A DNA stretch of 64,000 nucleotides from Malachius bipustulatus (GCA_910589415.1 OU342630.1:52360012-52424011), one strand, 5' to 3'; positions 1-13,560 are shown, counted from the first letter of the stretch. Notes: generated by a model not told the origin, from the letters alone. Translations and numbers: made by a program.

Positions 1-641
1 TTAATACCTTGAAACTTATAGACAGTAGTTGAATCAGTTCTTCTACGAACCATTCATTGGATTGCTATGTTTCTATCTATATTAGCAACTTGGAGTTGCA
101 ATATAGAAGGAAGTACAGCAAAATCTCTTTGATTTTAGTTTATTTATCACAACTTTGACTCAAACTAACATCTCACATTTGAGAGTATCCGGAAAGCTTA
201 TCATGTTAAACTTTTTGCTACCCAGTTGAGAATTTTCGTCAGTTGTAACGGGATAATGTTGATTGGATACCAACTTTGCTTACATGATGCTGGAATTTTT
301 GAAATTTCTCGGGAACAATTATTATTCCCAGCTTACTTATCAATCTGTACCTATCTCAAACATCTTTTGAAATCTTTTAACATTGATAGAATCACGATGA
401 CCGTTCTGAATAAAAAAAACAACTTCTGCAGCTGTCAATCGGGCTGAAGGGTAAATGTCGTCCAGAGACGTACTAAAACAATCTGAGTATGTTGTGATTT
501 TGAAGATGTTCGAGAAGAACGAGGTGAACGCATTCGTATGGGAAGAACCATTTTTCTTCAAGAAATCCCAGCTGGTTCGAGACAGATCTCGAGGACATGA
601 AAGGAATGACATATCTAGGCTGTGCCTAGAACTAAGCCAGT
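1..641. other. Unassigned AT-rich DNA
   Basis: I see no gene, recognisable transposon end or RNA gene here. Short overlapping open frames of 60-90 codons occur on both strands (for example 340-612 minus and 455-643 plus). They show no family motif and look like chance. The right end runs into the promoter-like block at 642. Confidence 0.5.
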
Positions 642-710
642 GAAGCTTCTAGAAGACTTCGAGAGCTCGTCTGACATGTTTATAAAACAGCAGCAGTGGC
701 AGTGGTCAGT
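642..710 (+). promoter_or_regulatory. Heat-shock-like RNA pol II promoter, or U3 promoter of an LTR
   Basis: Seen: three alternating heat-shock units, GAA (642-644), TTC (647-649) and GAA (652-654), with the 2-bp gaps expected of an HSF site. A further TTC at 658-660 is out of phase by one base. A TATA box TATAAAA lies at 681-687 and an arthropod-type initiator TCAGT at 706-710, placing the TATA about 27 bp upstream of the initiator A. This order is classical for insect heat-inducible promoters. No heat-shock protein frame follows: the only nearby ATG frame, near 892, ends after about 18 codons. An AATAAA at about 885 makes a solo retrotransposon LTR (U3-R-U5) an equally good reading. Confidence 0.45.
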
Positions 711-1530
711 TCCGTTTGGATTGGAGCACCATAGACAAAGAATAAGGAAGAGAGTTAGAGTAGAGAACAGAGTGAAGTGGTTGCGACTAGTGAAGTGAAA
801 TCAGGGTGAAGATTGTCAGTGTGAATATAGAAATAGAGAAGAAAATATTGCTTTTAATATTGCTCCCAGACCATCAAATTAACAAATAAAAAATGAGGTT
901 TTCTAATTATTATTTCTCGTTATTTCATCCAGTGTTTAGATTGATGTAAAAAAATTAACTGAAAACAATAAATATCCAGAACAGCACAAATAGACACTAA
1001 ATTTAAAAATGTTCCACGGAAACCCCATTTACAAAATGTTTATTCGTTGCAATATTATACGAGAAAATATAATATTCATCCATGCACTAAACCATCCATG
1101 CAAGAATGACACAAGATCAAGTACCTAGTTCGTTGCAAGCTGCAGAGAGGAGGACATCGTAATCCAAGAATATCCTTGCATTGATGGCATGAGCATACAG
1201 AAAATTACGTTCAGAGAAAATTCAGCTAAACTGCAACGCATATTTTATACGTAAAACCCACGCCCTAGTATAGCGATATTTTTTTTTTGGCAGCGCATCT
1301 CTAGAAAAATTTAAATATGAATTTCCAGTAACTACTATCAGGTTCTAGTTTTATTCGATCTGGTTATCTTAAAACGACCACCAACACAGATGTCGCTACT
1401 GACTACAGATCCGGAAGTTCAGGATGAATGTTGCTCGAGATAAGTAGTCGGCTGATTTTTTCATAAAGATGGAGAATGGCACTTGTTGATGGGGCATGCC
1501 AATGAGCTCCAATAAGGGAGAAATAGCCAT
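711..1530. other. Possible untranslated leader, then unassigned DNA
   Basis: The first 180 bases are A/G-rich and free of upstream ATGs, as expected of an insect 5' leader or an LTR R region. An AATAAA lies near 885. Beyond about 950 I recognise nothing: AT-rich, no frame above 60 codons with a motif. Confidence 0.35.
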
Positions 1531-1760
1531 CCATTTCTTATTTTAGCCATATCTTTTTATTATCGAAAATAAACCAATAAATTTTTGTAGCGTAAGTCGA
1601 CAGGAGCTATCCATCTGGCATTCCAAACATTTTCAAAGCCGACTACCATCGTCGACTTTTGTTGTTCTTTTATTGTTTTATTATTTTTTTTTGTGTCGTT
1701 CGCGGTATAAAAGATTTTAGGACACTAAAAGTCTATCACATTCAAAAACTTTTTTTTCAT
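1531..1760 (+). repeat. Diverged partial copy of the 1-kb foldback family
   Basis: Blocks such as 'TTATTATCGAAAAT', 'GAGCTATCCATCTG', 'CATTTTCAAAG' and 'GTGTCGTTCG' appear in the same order and spacing as in the left arm of the inverted-repeat element at 45565-46564. The copy here is one arm only, with many substitutions, and no end motif (CAGGGTG next to TA) is visible. It is therefore an old, truncated relic. Confidence 0.6.
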
Positions 1761-1859
1761 GATTTTTCAAAAAAAGGAATCTCTTTTTTTTTACTTGCCA
1801 AATCCTCATACAATTTTAACTTCACGAGGAGTCTTTTCTCTCGAGGGTAATAGCTTCTC

Positions 1860-2505
1860 TATAGTGCTGGTATAGTGTTGAATCCCGAGTTCACACTTCA
1901 CCTTCGTCATTTTTTTACAAGAATTTTACGTGAATAAATGACGTCTTTGATCTGTGATACATCTTCGTCATTACGACGTCATTTTCACGTCACTAAATCC
2001 ATCATTCAAACACCAAATAATTACGCAAAAATGAACCACAGAAGATTCATATACGTAGTTATAGTTTAGTTTATAGCTTCTGCGCACTCTTAACACAGAC
2101 GAATTGCAGTCTGGGAATAACAACCACTGTACTGAGTTCTGAATTCAGACTTCACCTTTGTCATTTTTTCACTTGAATTCGTCATTTTCACGTCACTGAA
2201 TCCATCATTCGAACATCAAAAAATGACGTGAAAAAAAAATGACCAAAAAAGACTCATATTGGTATAATGGCAGTATTGAAATCGGCAATCGCGCAAATGC
2301 TTCTGCGCACGCATAACACAAACGCATTACTGCAGCAGACCTAAGTCCTGAGTTCACGCTTCACGTTCGTCATTTATGACGTGAATTTTACGTGAATAAA
2401 TGACGTCTTTGATCTGTGACACATCTTCGTTTTCACGACGTCATTTTCACGTCATTCGAACACTAAAAAATGACGTCATATTGACGTTTCTCTGCTACCT
2501 GGGCT
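1860..2505. repeat. Three-copy TGACGTCA-rich repeat, probable transposon end
   Basis: Three diverged copies of a unit begin near 1878, 2135 and 2345. Each has 'GAGTTCACGCTTCAC', a 'TTCGTCATTT' block, 'TTTTCACGTCA' and, between copies, 'GCTTCTGCGCAC...AACACA'. Copy two lacks about 45 bases that contain 'GACGTCTTTGATCTGTG'. The array ends at 'TGCTACCTGGGC' (2493-2504), which matches 'GTGCTGCCTGGGC' at 13642-13654 and, inverted, the ends of the element at 44519-47779. I infer the terminal part of a DNA transposon with subterminal repeats; the other end was not found. Confidence 0.55.
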
Positions 2506-5500
2506 ATAATAATCATTGAATGAGAGATTTAAATCCTAATAGTTAAAGAATTATTTTTAAGTAAATATAGGAGTTCAGGTGAAAGACGCATTGCGTGCAC
2601 AGTCAGTTATTATTTAGAATATTTCAATTTGCTGTATATCTGTTCACTTTTATCAATTACATTTTGATATCCTGTAGGTTGTAGGAGAATCGGCGCCTGC
2701 TATATTTTATATTTAATCTCATCAGACAAAGGTGCTCGTTGCTAATAGAATATTAAGTCAATTTATCTAAAGTCGTTCGTCCTCCCCGCTCCTCGCCGAG
2801 GGGTAAAGGGGACGGGTTTCGCGTTTCGCGGCAACAAGCAACGAGTGTAATACGCTATGCATATCTAATGTCCGTGAAATGTTTTAGTCGTAATTCTATT
2901 ACGATCCTGACGCGGTATTACTGCTGAATATTTCACACTAAATAAAGTCCTGCTGGTGTGTATATTAGGTCAGAGTTGTAGCTTTAGCACGAGCTTTAGC
3001 ACCGGCTTCAAAGAGGGGGAGATATGTTGGCTAGAAAAGTGTCGTACACTTTTCGTTCGTTCGTTGCAGTTTTTGCACTTTTTTTAAAACAAAAGTATCT
3101 AATTCTGTTGAATGTGTAATGATTATTAATGAATGACACTCTACTTACTTTATTTTATGCAAGTCTTATACAACAAGTAGCTATGTTACCTTAACAGAAA
3201 GTTTCCTACTTCACTTTAAAAATATAACTTACAACTTAAGCTAAAAGTAAATGCCCTGGAGTGTGCACTCCAATATTTCTTCTTGAACTACTTGACATCA
3301 TCTCTTGAGGGTATGAAGTTCATCTTAAAAAATGTTAAAGTAATGAATTAAAGTTGACTTTTTTCACTTTGAATGATTTATAAGTATCCATAGTTTTCTT
3401 AATAGTTCGTTTTAGGTATATTGAGAAAAGTGGACGTAAAGTTTGTCTCGTTGTTAGGAAAGTTCCACTCGATAGGTAACTCTCTAGCTCTCAAACTTTA
3501 TTTCGTTTTAAGGACGGTTCAATTATTCTTTGAACGTATTGGAACCAACAATACGAAATCTAAGATTATGACGTCTAATATAAACATTCCAGAGAATCCA
3601 TGTTAACATAGACGCACAGGTCAGTCTAGTTTGGAATGCTCTGTAAAAGTCTAGTAAAAAAGTCTAGTAAAACAGTGTGTGGAGAATATTTTAAAGAAAA
3701 CTTTCAACGCCATTCTTTCAACTTATTCTCTATAAAGTATCTTCCGACTATGAACTTTTATTTTATAAAAATAGAAATAATAAAATATTTACAGATTTTT
3801 AATAACCCTTACTGTCTATAGCGCAGCCCTTTAAAATATTAAATAAGTCGATAAATCCCTAGTACCTATGTACCTACAGATAATACCGAGGATGATACTG
3901 ATTATTATTGATATCTTAGTCATAATAGTGCTACAAGTTCAAAGCGCCTTAAAACGTCAAAGGATTAACAACCACGATCTTTTAATTTCCTACTTATTCA
4001 TGTATACTGAAACGATTACGTGTCCTTTATAATACAATCCCCATGCATTCACCCTCCAACCCCTTGTTTTTAATATTCCGAATCCAGTGACGAGTACAAG
4101 AGCTACAGCGCAGTTATTAATATTGCATTATTATATTTTCCCGAACTCGAGTGTGTACTGTGTATTATCCTTCTGATCTTTCCGTGCTTAACATGCGATT
4201 TTCAGTTTAATAACAGTCTGGGGTTGAAATAATTCACCCCCATCTGTGCGAGGGTGCATCGTAGTTATCTTCATGCCACTCGGGCTGTTGACTCGCGCCC
4301 GCTAGCTGTTGTCATTACTGTCATCATTCCAGGCTGCCCCTGGCTGCAATTATAAGAAGACTCTCGTACAGGGTAGAATGTTATGTCATGATGAGTGTCT
4401 GGATCTTGAGTTATCGGGATTGTTTATTTTTAGTTCTGCCGCTGATTGATACTTGATCATAATAAATGAGATTCGATAAATTGGGAACTGTCTAGATTTA
4501 TTTGACTCACCTGTCGAATTTTTTGACAATTTGATAGCTCAGTGAAGTTGGAACCCCTAAGGCACCCCTAAATACACCCAAAAGTTTCGTTTCTGACCCC
4601 CCCCCCCTCTCAAAAAAACTTATGACAAATAATGTAAAAAATTGACAGCAGCACCAAATTAGAATTGTTACGGCATTCGTTTGTCAATGATTTGTTCTCG
4701 TTTGTCCAACCAAAAATTTTTCCAACACAAAAAAAGGGGAGGGGAGTAGGTTAAGGTCACACCGCTTAAAGCGCTGTAAATGATTTTCTTCGATATTCAA
4801 CGTTTCCTTTGACCAAATACGTACCGTTGCTACATCAGGTGAGCCGCAACGAAATCAAAAACTCAAAATTTAAACGTAACCAATTATTACTTAAGTATTT
4901 GAACATGAATGTGGTTTCTGACATTGTGGCAAACTTTCGCCAATTTTAGTGAAACTAGGTGCAAAATTGCTGATCTCAACACCTTGTCAAGGTTCGAATC
5001 AGTTAGCAGACATCTGTGTGAATTTGAACGATATGTTGGTGTTCCATTGTCCTGAAGAAAAAACTTTTTTCTTCCTCAATCGTGGCCGTTTTTTTGTAGA
5101 AATCGGCTTGCATACGGTTAAGTAACGTTGCCGTTCTACCTTTTTCAAAGTAATTCTTTGAGATAGGAAATCTTACTCGTATGTCAATTACCTTTCCATC
5201 TGACAAAACACTTTTCTTCCTCTTTGGCTCGGTGCACTTTCACGAGGTAGCACCACGCTACTTTGACTGATTTTTTGTCTTGAATGTGGTGAATGTGGTT
5301 GAAAGTGGTGAATTCAAGTTCCGCCCATGGACACAATATCTCCTGGGGTTTCCACTTACGCCAACTACTGCGCTTAAAAATCTCTTTTCTTTTTTAGTCT
5401 TTTTGACTTCCAATCAGCAGTCGCATTCTTCTACATACCTTCTTGAACCCCCGTTTTTCACACGATGGAAGAATGTGTTTTAGTCCGAGCATCCTTCATC

Positions 5501-6950
5501 TTGTAACGTTTTTTGAAACTTATCTTTAATTAAAATTGTTTCAACTATCAAAGTCGCTCCTTTGTAATAAAAACGAAATTCATTGAAATTGTCTATTTTA
5601 GATCAAAGAACGTTTTGAGTTTGTAGGTACTCGTGACGGTTAGTCTCCATTAGATTTCTAGATTTCTTAAATAATTCAGGAAATTTTCATACACAGGAAA
5701 GAATGTTGCCGAATTCGATGCTGTATAGTAGACTGGCAACGTTGCGTTTGGATAGATGGTGAAAAAATTACCTTGACAGAGCATGCTGATCAACAGCACA
5801 GACAGAAAGGACTATTCCGTTTCCGTATCTCGAGGGAAGAAATAGGTTGCTCTCTGGAAATATTTGTGCTAGGTGTAAAATCAGTTTATTGCCCTCTGCG
5901 TTTAATTGCGAACGACACCTGTTGGTACGTTATGGCTAAATTTAATAATTAATAAGCACAATTAAAAGCATCTGAAGCAAAAAAATTACATTCTGTACAG
6001 CAAGTCTATACAGTAATGCTGGTAAATGAGTGGAAGGAGATCTTAAAGCCTTGTTGTTAGCATAAAAGATAAAAGAAAACACACAGTGCTGCCTTACTCT
6101 CTAATTCCCTCATAAAATATTTTGAAACACATAGCTCCCATTATGTTTGCTATAATAGCAACACCATATTACTTTCACTGCCTTCTAATTAAACCAAATA
6201 CATTTTATTCAAGTTATTTTTCTTCCAATTGCCAACCGGCTCTCTAAGCTTATTTTTCCCTTACCTGCCTTGATATTAATTTGGGATACACGACAAACTC
6301 AACATAGCTTCCGGTGAAACAGTAACATATAGTTGTTTGGTCGAACAACATGATTTTATCAACTTGCTCCTCAATTTCTAATTCATAAATTCCCGATAAA
6401 GGAATTTTATTTTCTTCGTCATAACATTCTTTTATCTCTATAGACGCATTTTTTCATTTTTCGAAACTTCGCTTTCAACAGAATTTCTTTGTTAATATTC
6501 GGATGACATGTTCAACATAAATATGGCAAATTTAGCTCTCCGGAACTTGCACGGAACTTTAAATATCATTATTGTTTATATGAAGAGGTACATGAAAATA
6601 CACAGGGCGTTTCCCTTTCGGCACGCTTTTTAAGTTACCAATATCTTATATAATTAAAAAATCTCCGAAATTTGAAGAGTTGATGCTCCTTTTACCTTCC
6701 GTTAGAAGTGACGAATTTAATCAAAAGCTACATCAGACGCCTTTCATTCCCTTCGCCTTTCTCGTTACACGAAAGTTTCCACCGCGCCTTACTTTTCTCT
6801 TCAGACAGAAACTTTCCCGAGCTAGGTATCTGCAATTTTTCTAGATCTTACCGGGACGGCCAGGATTTCACAGACTTTATGAACATTTAAAATTTTATCA
6901 TGTCACCCCGTGCAGATGGATGACACTTCGCAATCCTGTCTAGGCGAAGA
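2506..6950. other. Unassigned gene-free stretch
   Basis: No coding sequence recognised. Small features: a 9-bp-arm palindrome (GAAAAGTGT/ACACTTTTC, 3034-3054) just after the purine run AGAGGGGGAGA and TGTTGG, which faintly recalls a Copia polypurine tract and LTR start; an 11-C run at 4597-4607; and ordinary AT-rich DNA. A minus-strand frame at 5003-5206 (67 codons) and a plus frame at 5280-5483 have no motif I can name. Confidence 0.45.
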
Positions 6951-6954
6951 ATAG

Positions 6955-7300
6955 TTGTTTTCTCTCGCTTCAAAGTTTCCCAGTTTTGCTTTCCGTTCAC
7001 AGCAACGACGGAATTTCTTTCTCGCGTATGGGCAGCGTTTGTCCTTGCCCAGGGGCGGCCCATTGTTCCCCAAACGGGTCCAGTCTGAGTTATTTATACC
7101 CGCGCGGTGTATGAAGTCAGCATCGGGCACTGCTTTATGTGCCGGAAAGCGGTCTGGCTTCCTGTCCGTGGCCCGCGCATTCCAGGGTTAATTGCTGTTA
7201 TTCTTTGTTCCCCGGCACGCGGAACAATGACTCTCCTCCGGGACCGGGCTGTTCTATACTTTATGCGATTACATGGGCGGCGGGGAGATGAATGTACCTA
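6955..7300. promoter_or_regulatory. GC-rich island, candidate regulatory element
   Basis: By eye this block is far richer in G+C than its flanks. It holds several overlapping open frames that cancel one another (plus 6955-7191, plus 7107-7334, minus 6903-7130), as expected of GC-rich non-coding DNA. It has ACAAT-type motifs near 7223 and no repeat-family match inside the window. A cis-regulatory module or a CpG-type promoter is possible; function is inference only. Confidence 0.25.
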
Positions 7301-10300
7301 CTCCTTATATCACCTAATCCATCATGTGACATAATAGATGAGAGGGCTCATCCTGTATTGTATCGTAGCAGTTTTTATTTGTTTTGATGTATGGATGTAA
7401 CATGAATCTTTAAAATGTATATGCGAATGTCATTATTGGGCTCTTATTTAATCATCAATCTACTCATTACTTAGTATATGAATGATTTATCTGATCGCCA
7501 CATGGTATCCCTGAAAACAGGACGTGTAAATTATGCTCCCCGCAGATAATATTAAATAAGTTTTTTCGTTCTGCTACATTTATTGTAACATCCAACCGGT
7601 TTGTCACAGGGTAGCTATAGTGGAGAAATGATATTTGTCAACGAGAAAGGTGTATATTTCAATTATTGCTTCAGTAAAGCTTATAAAATTCCGAGGATAT
7701 TGTTTTTACATGAATATGGACTGACTAATTGATTTTACATATTATTACTCGGAGAGTGAGACGCTTATACATAAATGGTGAAATATGAATACAATCTTTG
7801 TCTGAATTTAGGGTCGCTGATTACGCGCTTGATTTCTCCAAGACGGTCTGATGCTTCTCTCATAACCCTGAAGATTGACCCTTTGCCCGCTCTTTCCCCT
7901 AAAAGTTCGGCGAATCTACGTGTCTCAAATCATGACGGGTAACGGTCGTAAAATAATTTAATATATCTTCAGACCTACCACGAATGATTTTTACGAGGAT
8001 TTTTACTACAAATAAGTGATGTGAACTACAATTTTCATCGTAAATTAATTAGATTCACGGAAATAACACGGCATCTAGAAATAACACAGCATCAACATGC
8101 TTTTGGTGTTGTTTCGAGCGTCATCGAGATTACGGATTAAGATAGGAATATAAAGACGCCATCAGTAGATAGATTTAATATTTGAGGAAGATAATGAACC
8201 TAAATAGCAAAACAATAAGTAATGGGATCTATTTTTAAATTACATTTCAATTGATAAATCTGTTCAATTCATGTAAATTGGCATAAGGGCCTACATAGAA
8301 CGCGATAAGATGAACGAGCAGTTGGTAAGAGAGTCGCCCAAGGCGGCGGCGCAGCGCGTACCCGAGCGCCTATATATAATCATTCACAGGCAGTTCCATT
8401 ATAGAACACTATGGCCTGCTAGCTTCAAACGGCTAGGTGAGTTCAGGAGGAACTGCCTGGAGAGTACAGTAAAGGAACCGAAGGAGGCGGAAATTACAGT
8501 AAACAGAACCGCGTTTCCCTAGTTTTCTCATCGTTACGCGAATAATACCTGGCGGAGTGTTGTTCTCGAGGTCGTAAGTGTGTGACAGAGGAGAAACCCG
8601 GTGAAGGTATCCTGTGATTAGTTTGGATTGTTTAAAATATCTAGATATATTATCAGGCTGCACCCAAAGGGGGGCGTAAAGGCTGGTTGACCGTTGCAAC
8701 ATACAGCAAATAAAGAATAGGTGCCAGTATAGGTAGATGTCTGTGAAAAATCTTTATCTATGTAATTAAACGCCTTTTGTCGCGCATTATCGTGAACGAA
8801 TTGTGCATTAACGTGTTTTGAAGACATAGCTTTTATTTAATTAATTCTCATGAGCTTCTTGATGATAATGGTAAAAATGGTACTTCGATATATTTGCTTT
8901 CCGTTTCGAGACATTTTTACATCTTATTGAATTTTCATTTCTTACCCGAGTCAGTTCATTCATACTCTTTGTATGATCCTAACTGAACGTTTTAATAAAT
9001 TTTTCCAAGCTAGAAAAACACAAAGTTGGAATGAGCAAAACTTATTATTATATTGGATTAGAGGCACTTCTTCAATACAATAAAATATATTTGCTCGGCT
9101 GAGTACAAACGTAACTCCAATTATTAATTCCGTAATACACCAGGCACAGGAACCAATCAAAATCAAAGCGAGATGGATCTACGCACTTCGCTAATCAAAC
9201 TCTTTGTAAATAAAAAGATTCTTGCATCTATTTGATATCCATTAATTAACATTACGTATTCTGTTTTCGATTAGATCTTCTATCCCCTGTATAAATACGT
9301 AATGTGGGAAATAGTTGGTTAGTCGTAACGTACCTGTTTATAAAAACGACCTCCCTAGCAAATTTACTCTTGTTAATTACATAGGTACGTTAATGACAGC
9401 GTAACTGTCAACTTGTTGATATAATTATTCTGAAAATGTAAACTTAACATCAATTCCCAAATGAATAAACCGGCGGCATACGTTACTGCGTGGTAAACAT
9501 ACCTGGAGCGTTTGCAATATTTGAGGTGGATTATTTGAGGTAGGAATTTCAACTTCAGCAAGGTCGTATAAACGGCTGTTTCCTGACATTGCTTACTGTA
9601 AGTAGTCTTGTAAATTTATCCCTTTGTACTCCTAAAGCATCCAAACTGCCTTTCATGAAAGCATCGGTAACTCAGACTGACCGTTTCAAAACTAAACAGC
9701 TTATCTGGGTCAACTTATCAACTTCTTGCTTTTTTTTTTTGGAAAATCTACAGCTAATCTTTTAAAGATTGTAACGGCTTTAGGTTTACGCTCATATTGT
9801 CATTGAACATAACATAATCTGCAATAAAAAACAAAAAATTGGTGAGATTGCGTTAGTGAGAGTAAGATAAAGTGAAGAAAAAAGTATTTACGGAACGTAA
9901 AAATTCTAATCCACACGTCATGTAGCTACGATAATAAAAATGTATTACTGAAATGACCTCCTGTTATGAGTTGCCGAAGAAAATTGCCTCGAAAGAATAA
10001 AAAATGAATGTTTCAAGACAATAATATTCAATAAGAGTTGAGCGGAATAAATTTGAAATGATGCGTTAATTCCGCCCCCGTAGGCGGTAGCGTATGTGGT
10101 GCTATGACGACTTCCTTCCGATACATTAGGACCGTCGGGGAGAACTTGTACAAATTCGATTTCGCACAGTGACGTCCCGGCACTCACCCGGAAACGCTCG
10201 GCATTTGCATACTGCCGAGCCGAGTTTTCCCAGCCCAAACTACTAAATCATAAATCGCATTTCCCTTCAACAGACCGACAACATTTCCCCATACGAGGTG

Positions 10301-11115
10301 ACGTTCGCGTTTTATTATTTCCACGAATGGAAATGTTAACGCTATACAATGAACAGATTGCGATCACATTTGCTTCCTCCGTCTCAGAGCTCGCGAGATG
10401 AGGAGCTGAACTAAATCCTTTGTGAACTCCTCATATCACTTCAAAAGAGGCAGGACTTTTATATCCCACGAGGATATAAATCTTACAATTCAATACTTAA
10501 GCCTTATTTCTTATATTCATGAACATTTTGTTGTGTGTGAACCAAAAGAAATGGAAAGAAGGGGCGTCTACATGAAAAAGGTATAGTGGTAAAAGTATTG
10601 CCGTGACAAACCCTATTTAATGCGACCATTTTAATTTTTTTTAAATAATAATATCTTAAGAACGAATGCTTGAGAATTACTGCTTTTCTGATATTCTCTG
10701 CTTATCTGATAATATATTTGTTTATTCATAGCAATTTTACACCAAAACGGTGTTTATTTTATGTATTGTTTCATTTGTATCTAATGTTTGTGAACACAGA
10801 CCGAGTTTTCTTTGCAAGGGTTCTTTCTCAAATCTGGCTTCCTTTCTCCTAAAATTGGCTAACTCAAGTATTTTCGTAGCGTTTTGCTACGAACATACAA
10901 AATAGGGTTACAACACAACCCAGAGGGTCCACGAGGTTAAAGACTAGACGATCACGATCACAGATAAAATCAGGGGTTTCAGAGTTACATGGCCATTGTG
11001 TTTTAAACATTCAAATCTAAAGACTTCAGGGCGGGATAACCTAGAATTCATAGCTAGATATGACAGGGCGGGAATTAAACAGATACATTCATGACAGACT
11101 AGTTGACATTTCAAA
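7301..11115. other. Unassigned gene-free stretch with two GC-rich islands
   Basis: Nothing coding is recognised. Two islands (about 8310-8530, with CGGCGGCGCAGCGCG-type sequence, and about 10060-10250) stand out from AT-rich surroundings and resemble the island at 6955-7300. Direct and inverted copies of ATTA cores are common. No transposon ends were found. Confidence 0.4.
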
Positions 11116-11119
11116 TGTC

Positions 11120-12325
11120 GAAGGGGTTCTTCTTTTTAAATCCTTCAGTTGTGCCTTCGATTTAGGCCACATTACAGATTTGACGCGCATGACTCAGAAT
11201 CCTTTGATGGATGGATGGATATTCTTTCAGAGTGTTGATGTGAACCCGATTGCTGGGCGACCACGCTACACAGACATACTGCAAACAAGACCCCACAAAA
11301 GCATAATAAAGAAGCAGTATCACCACGTTCCCGGGAAAATCTAGTGTGTTACACATCATAAAGCCCAAAACATTGTAGGAAGATTTGACTAAGTACTCGA
11401 CATAAAGCACAAACGTAAGAGATGAATCGAAGTAGACTCCAGGGTCTTTGAAATTATTACTGCGGCTGATAATGAGTAGTAACAAATAATGGGACTTGTT
11501 AGAAAAAAAAGGCCTTGGTGTAGAAGACTGCGCACTTGCCAAGATTCAGATTCAAACAGTTCTCAAAGCGCCCACCTCTGCGAGAACAGCTTCAGATCGT
11601 CAACATAGAGGAGAAATGATTCTGGGAACAGCTTAACAAGTCGACAACATCATTAATGAAAAAATATTGAAGAGTTACGCTTCCATCATGAAGCCTTGAC
11701 CTTGAAGGACCCTAGATGACATTGCATAATCAGAGATACAAAACTACTAGAGAAATCAAATCTCTGAAGTTTAGACACTATAAGCCCATGATGCAAACCA
11801 TCAAAGGTTGATGGTTAGAAAATGCCCCTGATGAAGCCCTGCTGGCGGGTGGAGAGCTGACGTATCTGGGAATACATCTGCATGACCTGGTAATATTACA
11901 CCTGGGAATACACAGGCATGACTCTCGTAATTTTTCATTTCTCGGGAAACTCTCCATAAGATTGAAAATATGCAATAGGGGCTTCCGCAAAACATGTATA
12001 TAGTCCCTTACAAAGAACGAAGGCATGCCATCTTCTCCTGACGTCAGAGAAGGGTTGAACCTTTTAACTTTGTCCAAAAAATCAGAAACAACCACTTCAC
12101 AGAAACAACTCCTAAAGAACGACGTCAAGCCGTTCACCAAATTACAAGGATCACCAGGTCGCTCTCCAGCAACAGGCATCCTGTGTCATTCGTCTTGTTT
12201 TTGATGAAGGACCAGAGACTAGCCGGGTCAGACTCGAGATCACGCTCAAGACCAAGCACGAAGGCCTTGAAATTATTGGAATATTGTGCTGGATAAATAG
12301 CTTCGTGAGGACTAAAGACCATAGA
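11120..12325 (-). pseudogene. Jockey/CR1-like LINE reverse transcriptase, decayed
   Basis: Reading the minus strand from about 12322 down, the usual LINE order appears. A linker has 'LWSFIKNKTND'. The fingers/palm have 'SGEDGMPSFFVRDYI', matching the family SSGPDGIP...KDC box, near 12060-11990, followed by 'LLHIFNLMESFP'. The polymerase active-site strand is 'LYVDDLKLF' near 11600. The thumb is 'DPGVYFDSSLTF', and the tail 'QYVCVAWSPSNRVHINTLK' (family YGSVVWSP..) is near 11280. Several frameshifts and stops break it, for example the gap between 11778 and 11542. A diverged ~30-bp unit starting TGGGAATACA is repeated twice near 11865-11935. The endonuclease half is absent, so it is probably a 5'-truncated copy. 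Confidence 0.85.
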
Positions 12326-13560
12326 CTGTAAAGGGAAAAAAGAAGAATATTATTAAAGCTACTCTTGTAAAAAGGTCTAGTGTAATTTAATTAAAACGTA
12401 TTTTATTAATTAATTAATATATCCGTCAGCTCTTGACAGCTAACGTCATGACATCTATGACAACTAAACTATCAAAAAGATAGTAAATTATGTCACTAGG
12501 AAGGCGGTCATTTTGTGCTGAGCTCAACTGTTGTAGCCGAGGTGATGCCGAGAATTAAGCGAACCGCAAAAGGAGCATTCTACTCCGAGTAAAATACACG
12601 ATTTTGTTGCAAAATATTGCGATACACAAATTATAATGCGTTTCCCCACAAATTTACATATAAGCGTCTCGCGTCAGTGCTCTGTAAATCCTTTAATCCA
12701 CGTTCTGTCATAATGTAAAATTTCGTGTCAATAATCAGTAGGAGTGCCACATTTTGACAATGTCAAAAGCTATTATTGTACTATTATAGTATAATATTTA
12801 AAAAATTCCTAGTAACGTGATAGGCTTTCACAAGATGTAAAGGCAAGATGATAGAGTGTGTTCCATGATAGAATTGATTGCAGAGGTAACTTCCCGATTT
12901 TAAATTTGGTTTGGCAACTGAAAACAAAAACGAATTGATGAATGGAAATTTTGCACACTGTTGGCAGAATTGACGATGAGGAAGTAACGTGCTACCTGTT
13001 GACAGTGTTATTCTAGTTTTGGCATGTTTAAGCCATGCAAGTTGGTATGCCAAAATTTGTAACGTAAATGCATGGGATTTTTAACCTGAAGCATTACAAA
13101 CTATTACACTTACCATCACTTTGTATCAAAACACGGATATTATGCTTTCATAACAACCTTGCCAGATAAATGCCTGCATTTCCAAACAATTTTTTTTTAA
13201 TCAGTCGTTGGGCAATCAATTACATGTCTCCATTTCCCTAGTCTTCTAGTCTCCCTATTTATTTAATTATTCCAGAGCTATAACCAGCGCTAAAGCTTTG
13301 AGGGGGGGGGGGGTTCTGAGGGGGGGTAACAGTTAAGTTTCTTTGGCGAAAAATTAATACAATAATAGAAGACCAGCATTTTCACGATCAAATCAGCATT
13401 TTTCGACAGTTGACACTAAAACATGGTACCTTGGTGCCTGATGAGAGGAAGAAAAATGTGACTGTTGCCTATAATACTGGCACGTCAGTAAGCCTAGATG
13501 CAAAAGTGATGCTTTGGAAACATGCAAGTGGTCAATGATTAAGAGATATTTATACTAATA
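12326..13560. other. Unassigned stretch with a G-run pair
   Basis: AT-rich flank of the LINE. It includes a TTAATTAATTAAT palindrome near 12405 and two G tracts (12 G at 13302-13313 and 7 G at 13320-13326). A minus-strand frame at 12784-13053 (89 codons) shows no motif. Nothing else recognised. Confidence 0.4.

Noticed and set aside
3000..3060. Copia-type polypurine tract and LTR start (AGAGGGGGAGATA-TGTTGG)
   Set aside because: The words fit, but no second LTR, primer-binding site or Copia coding remnant was found around it.
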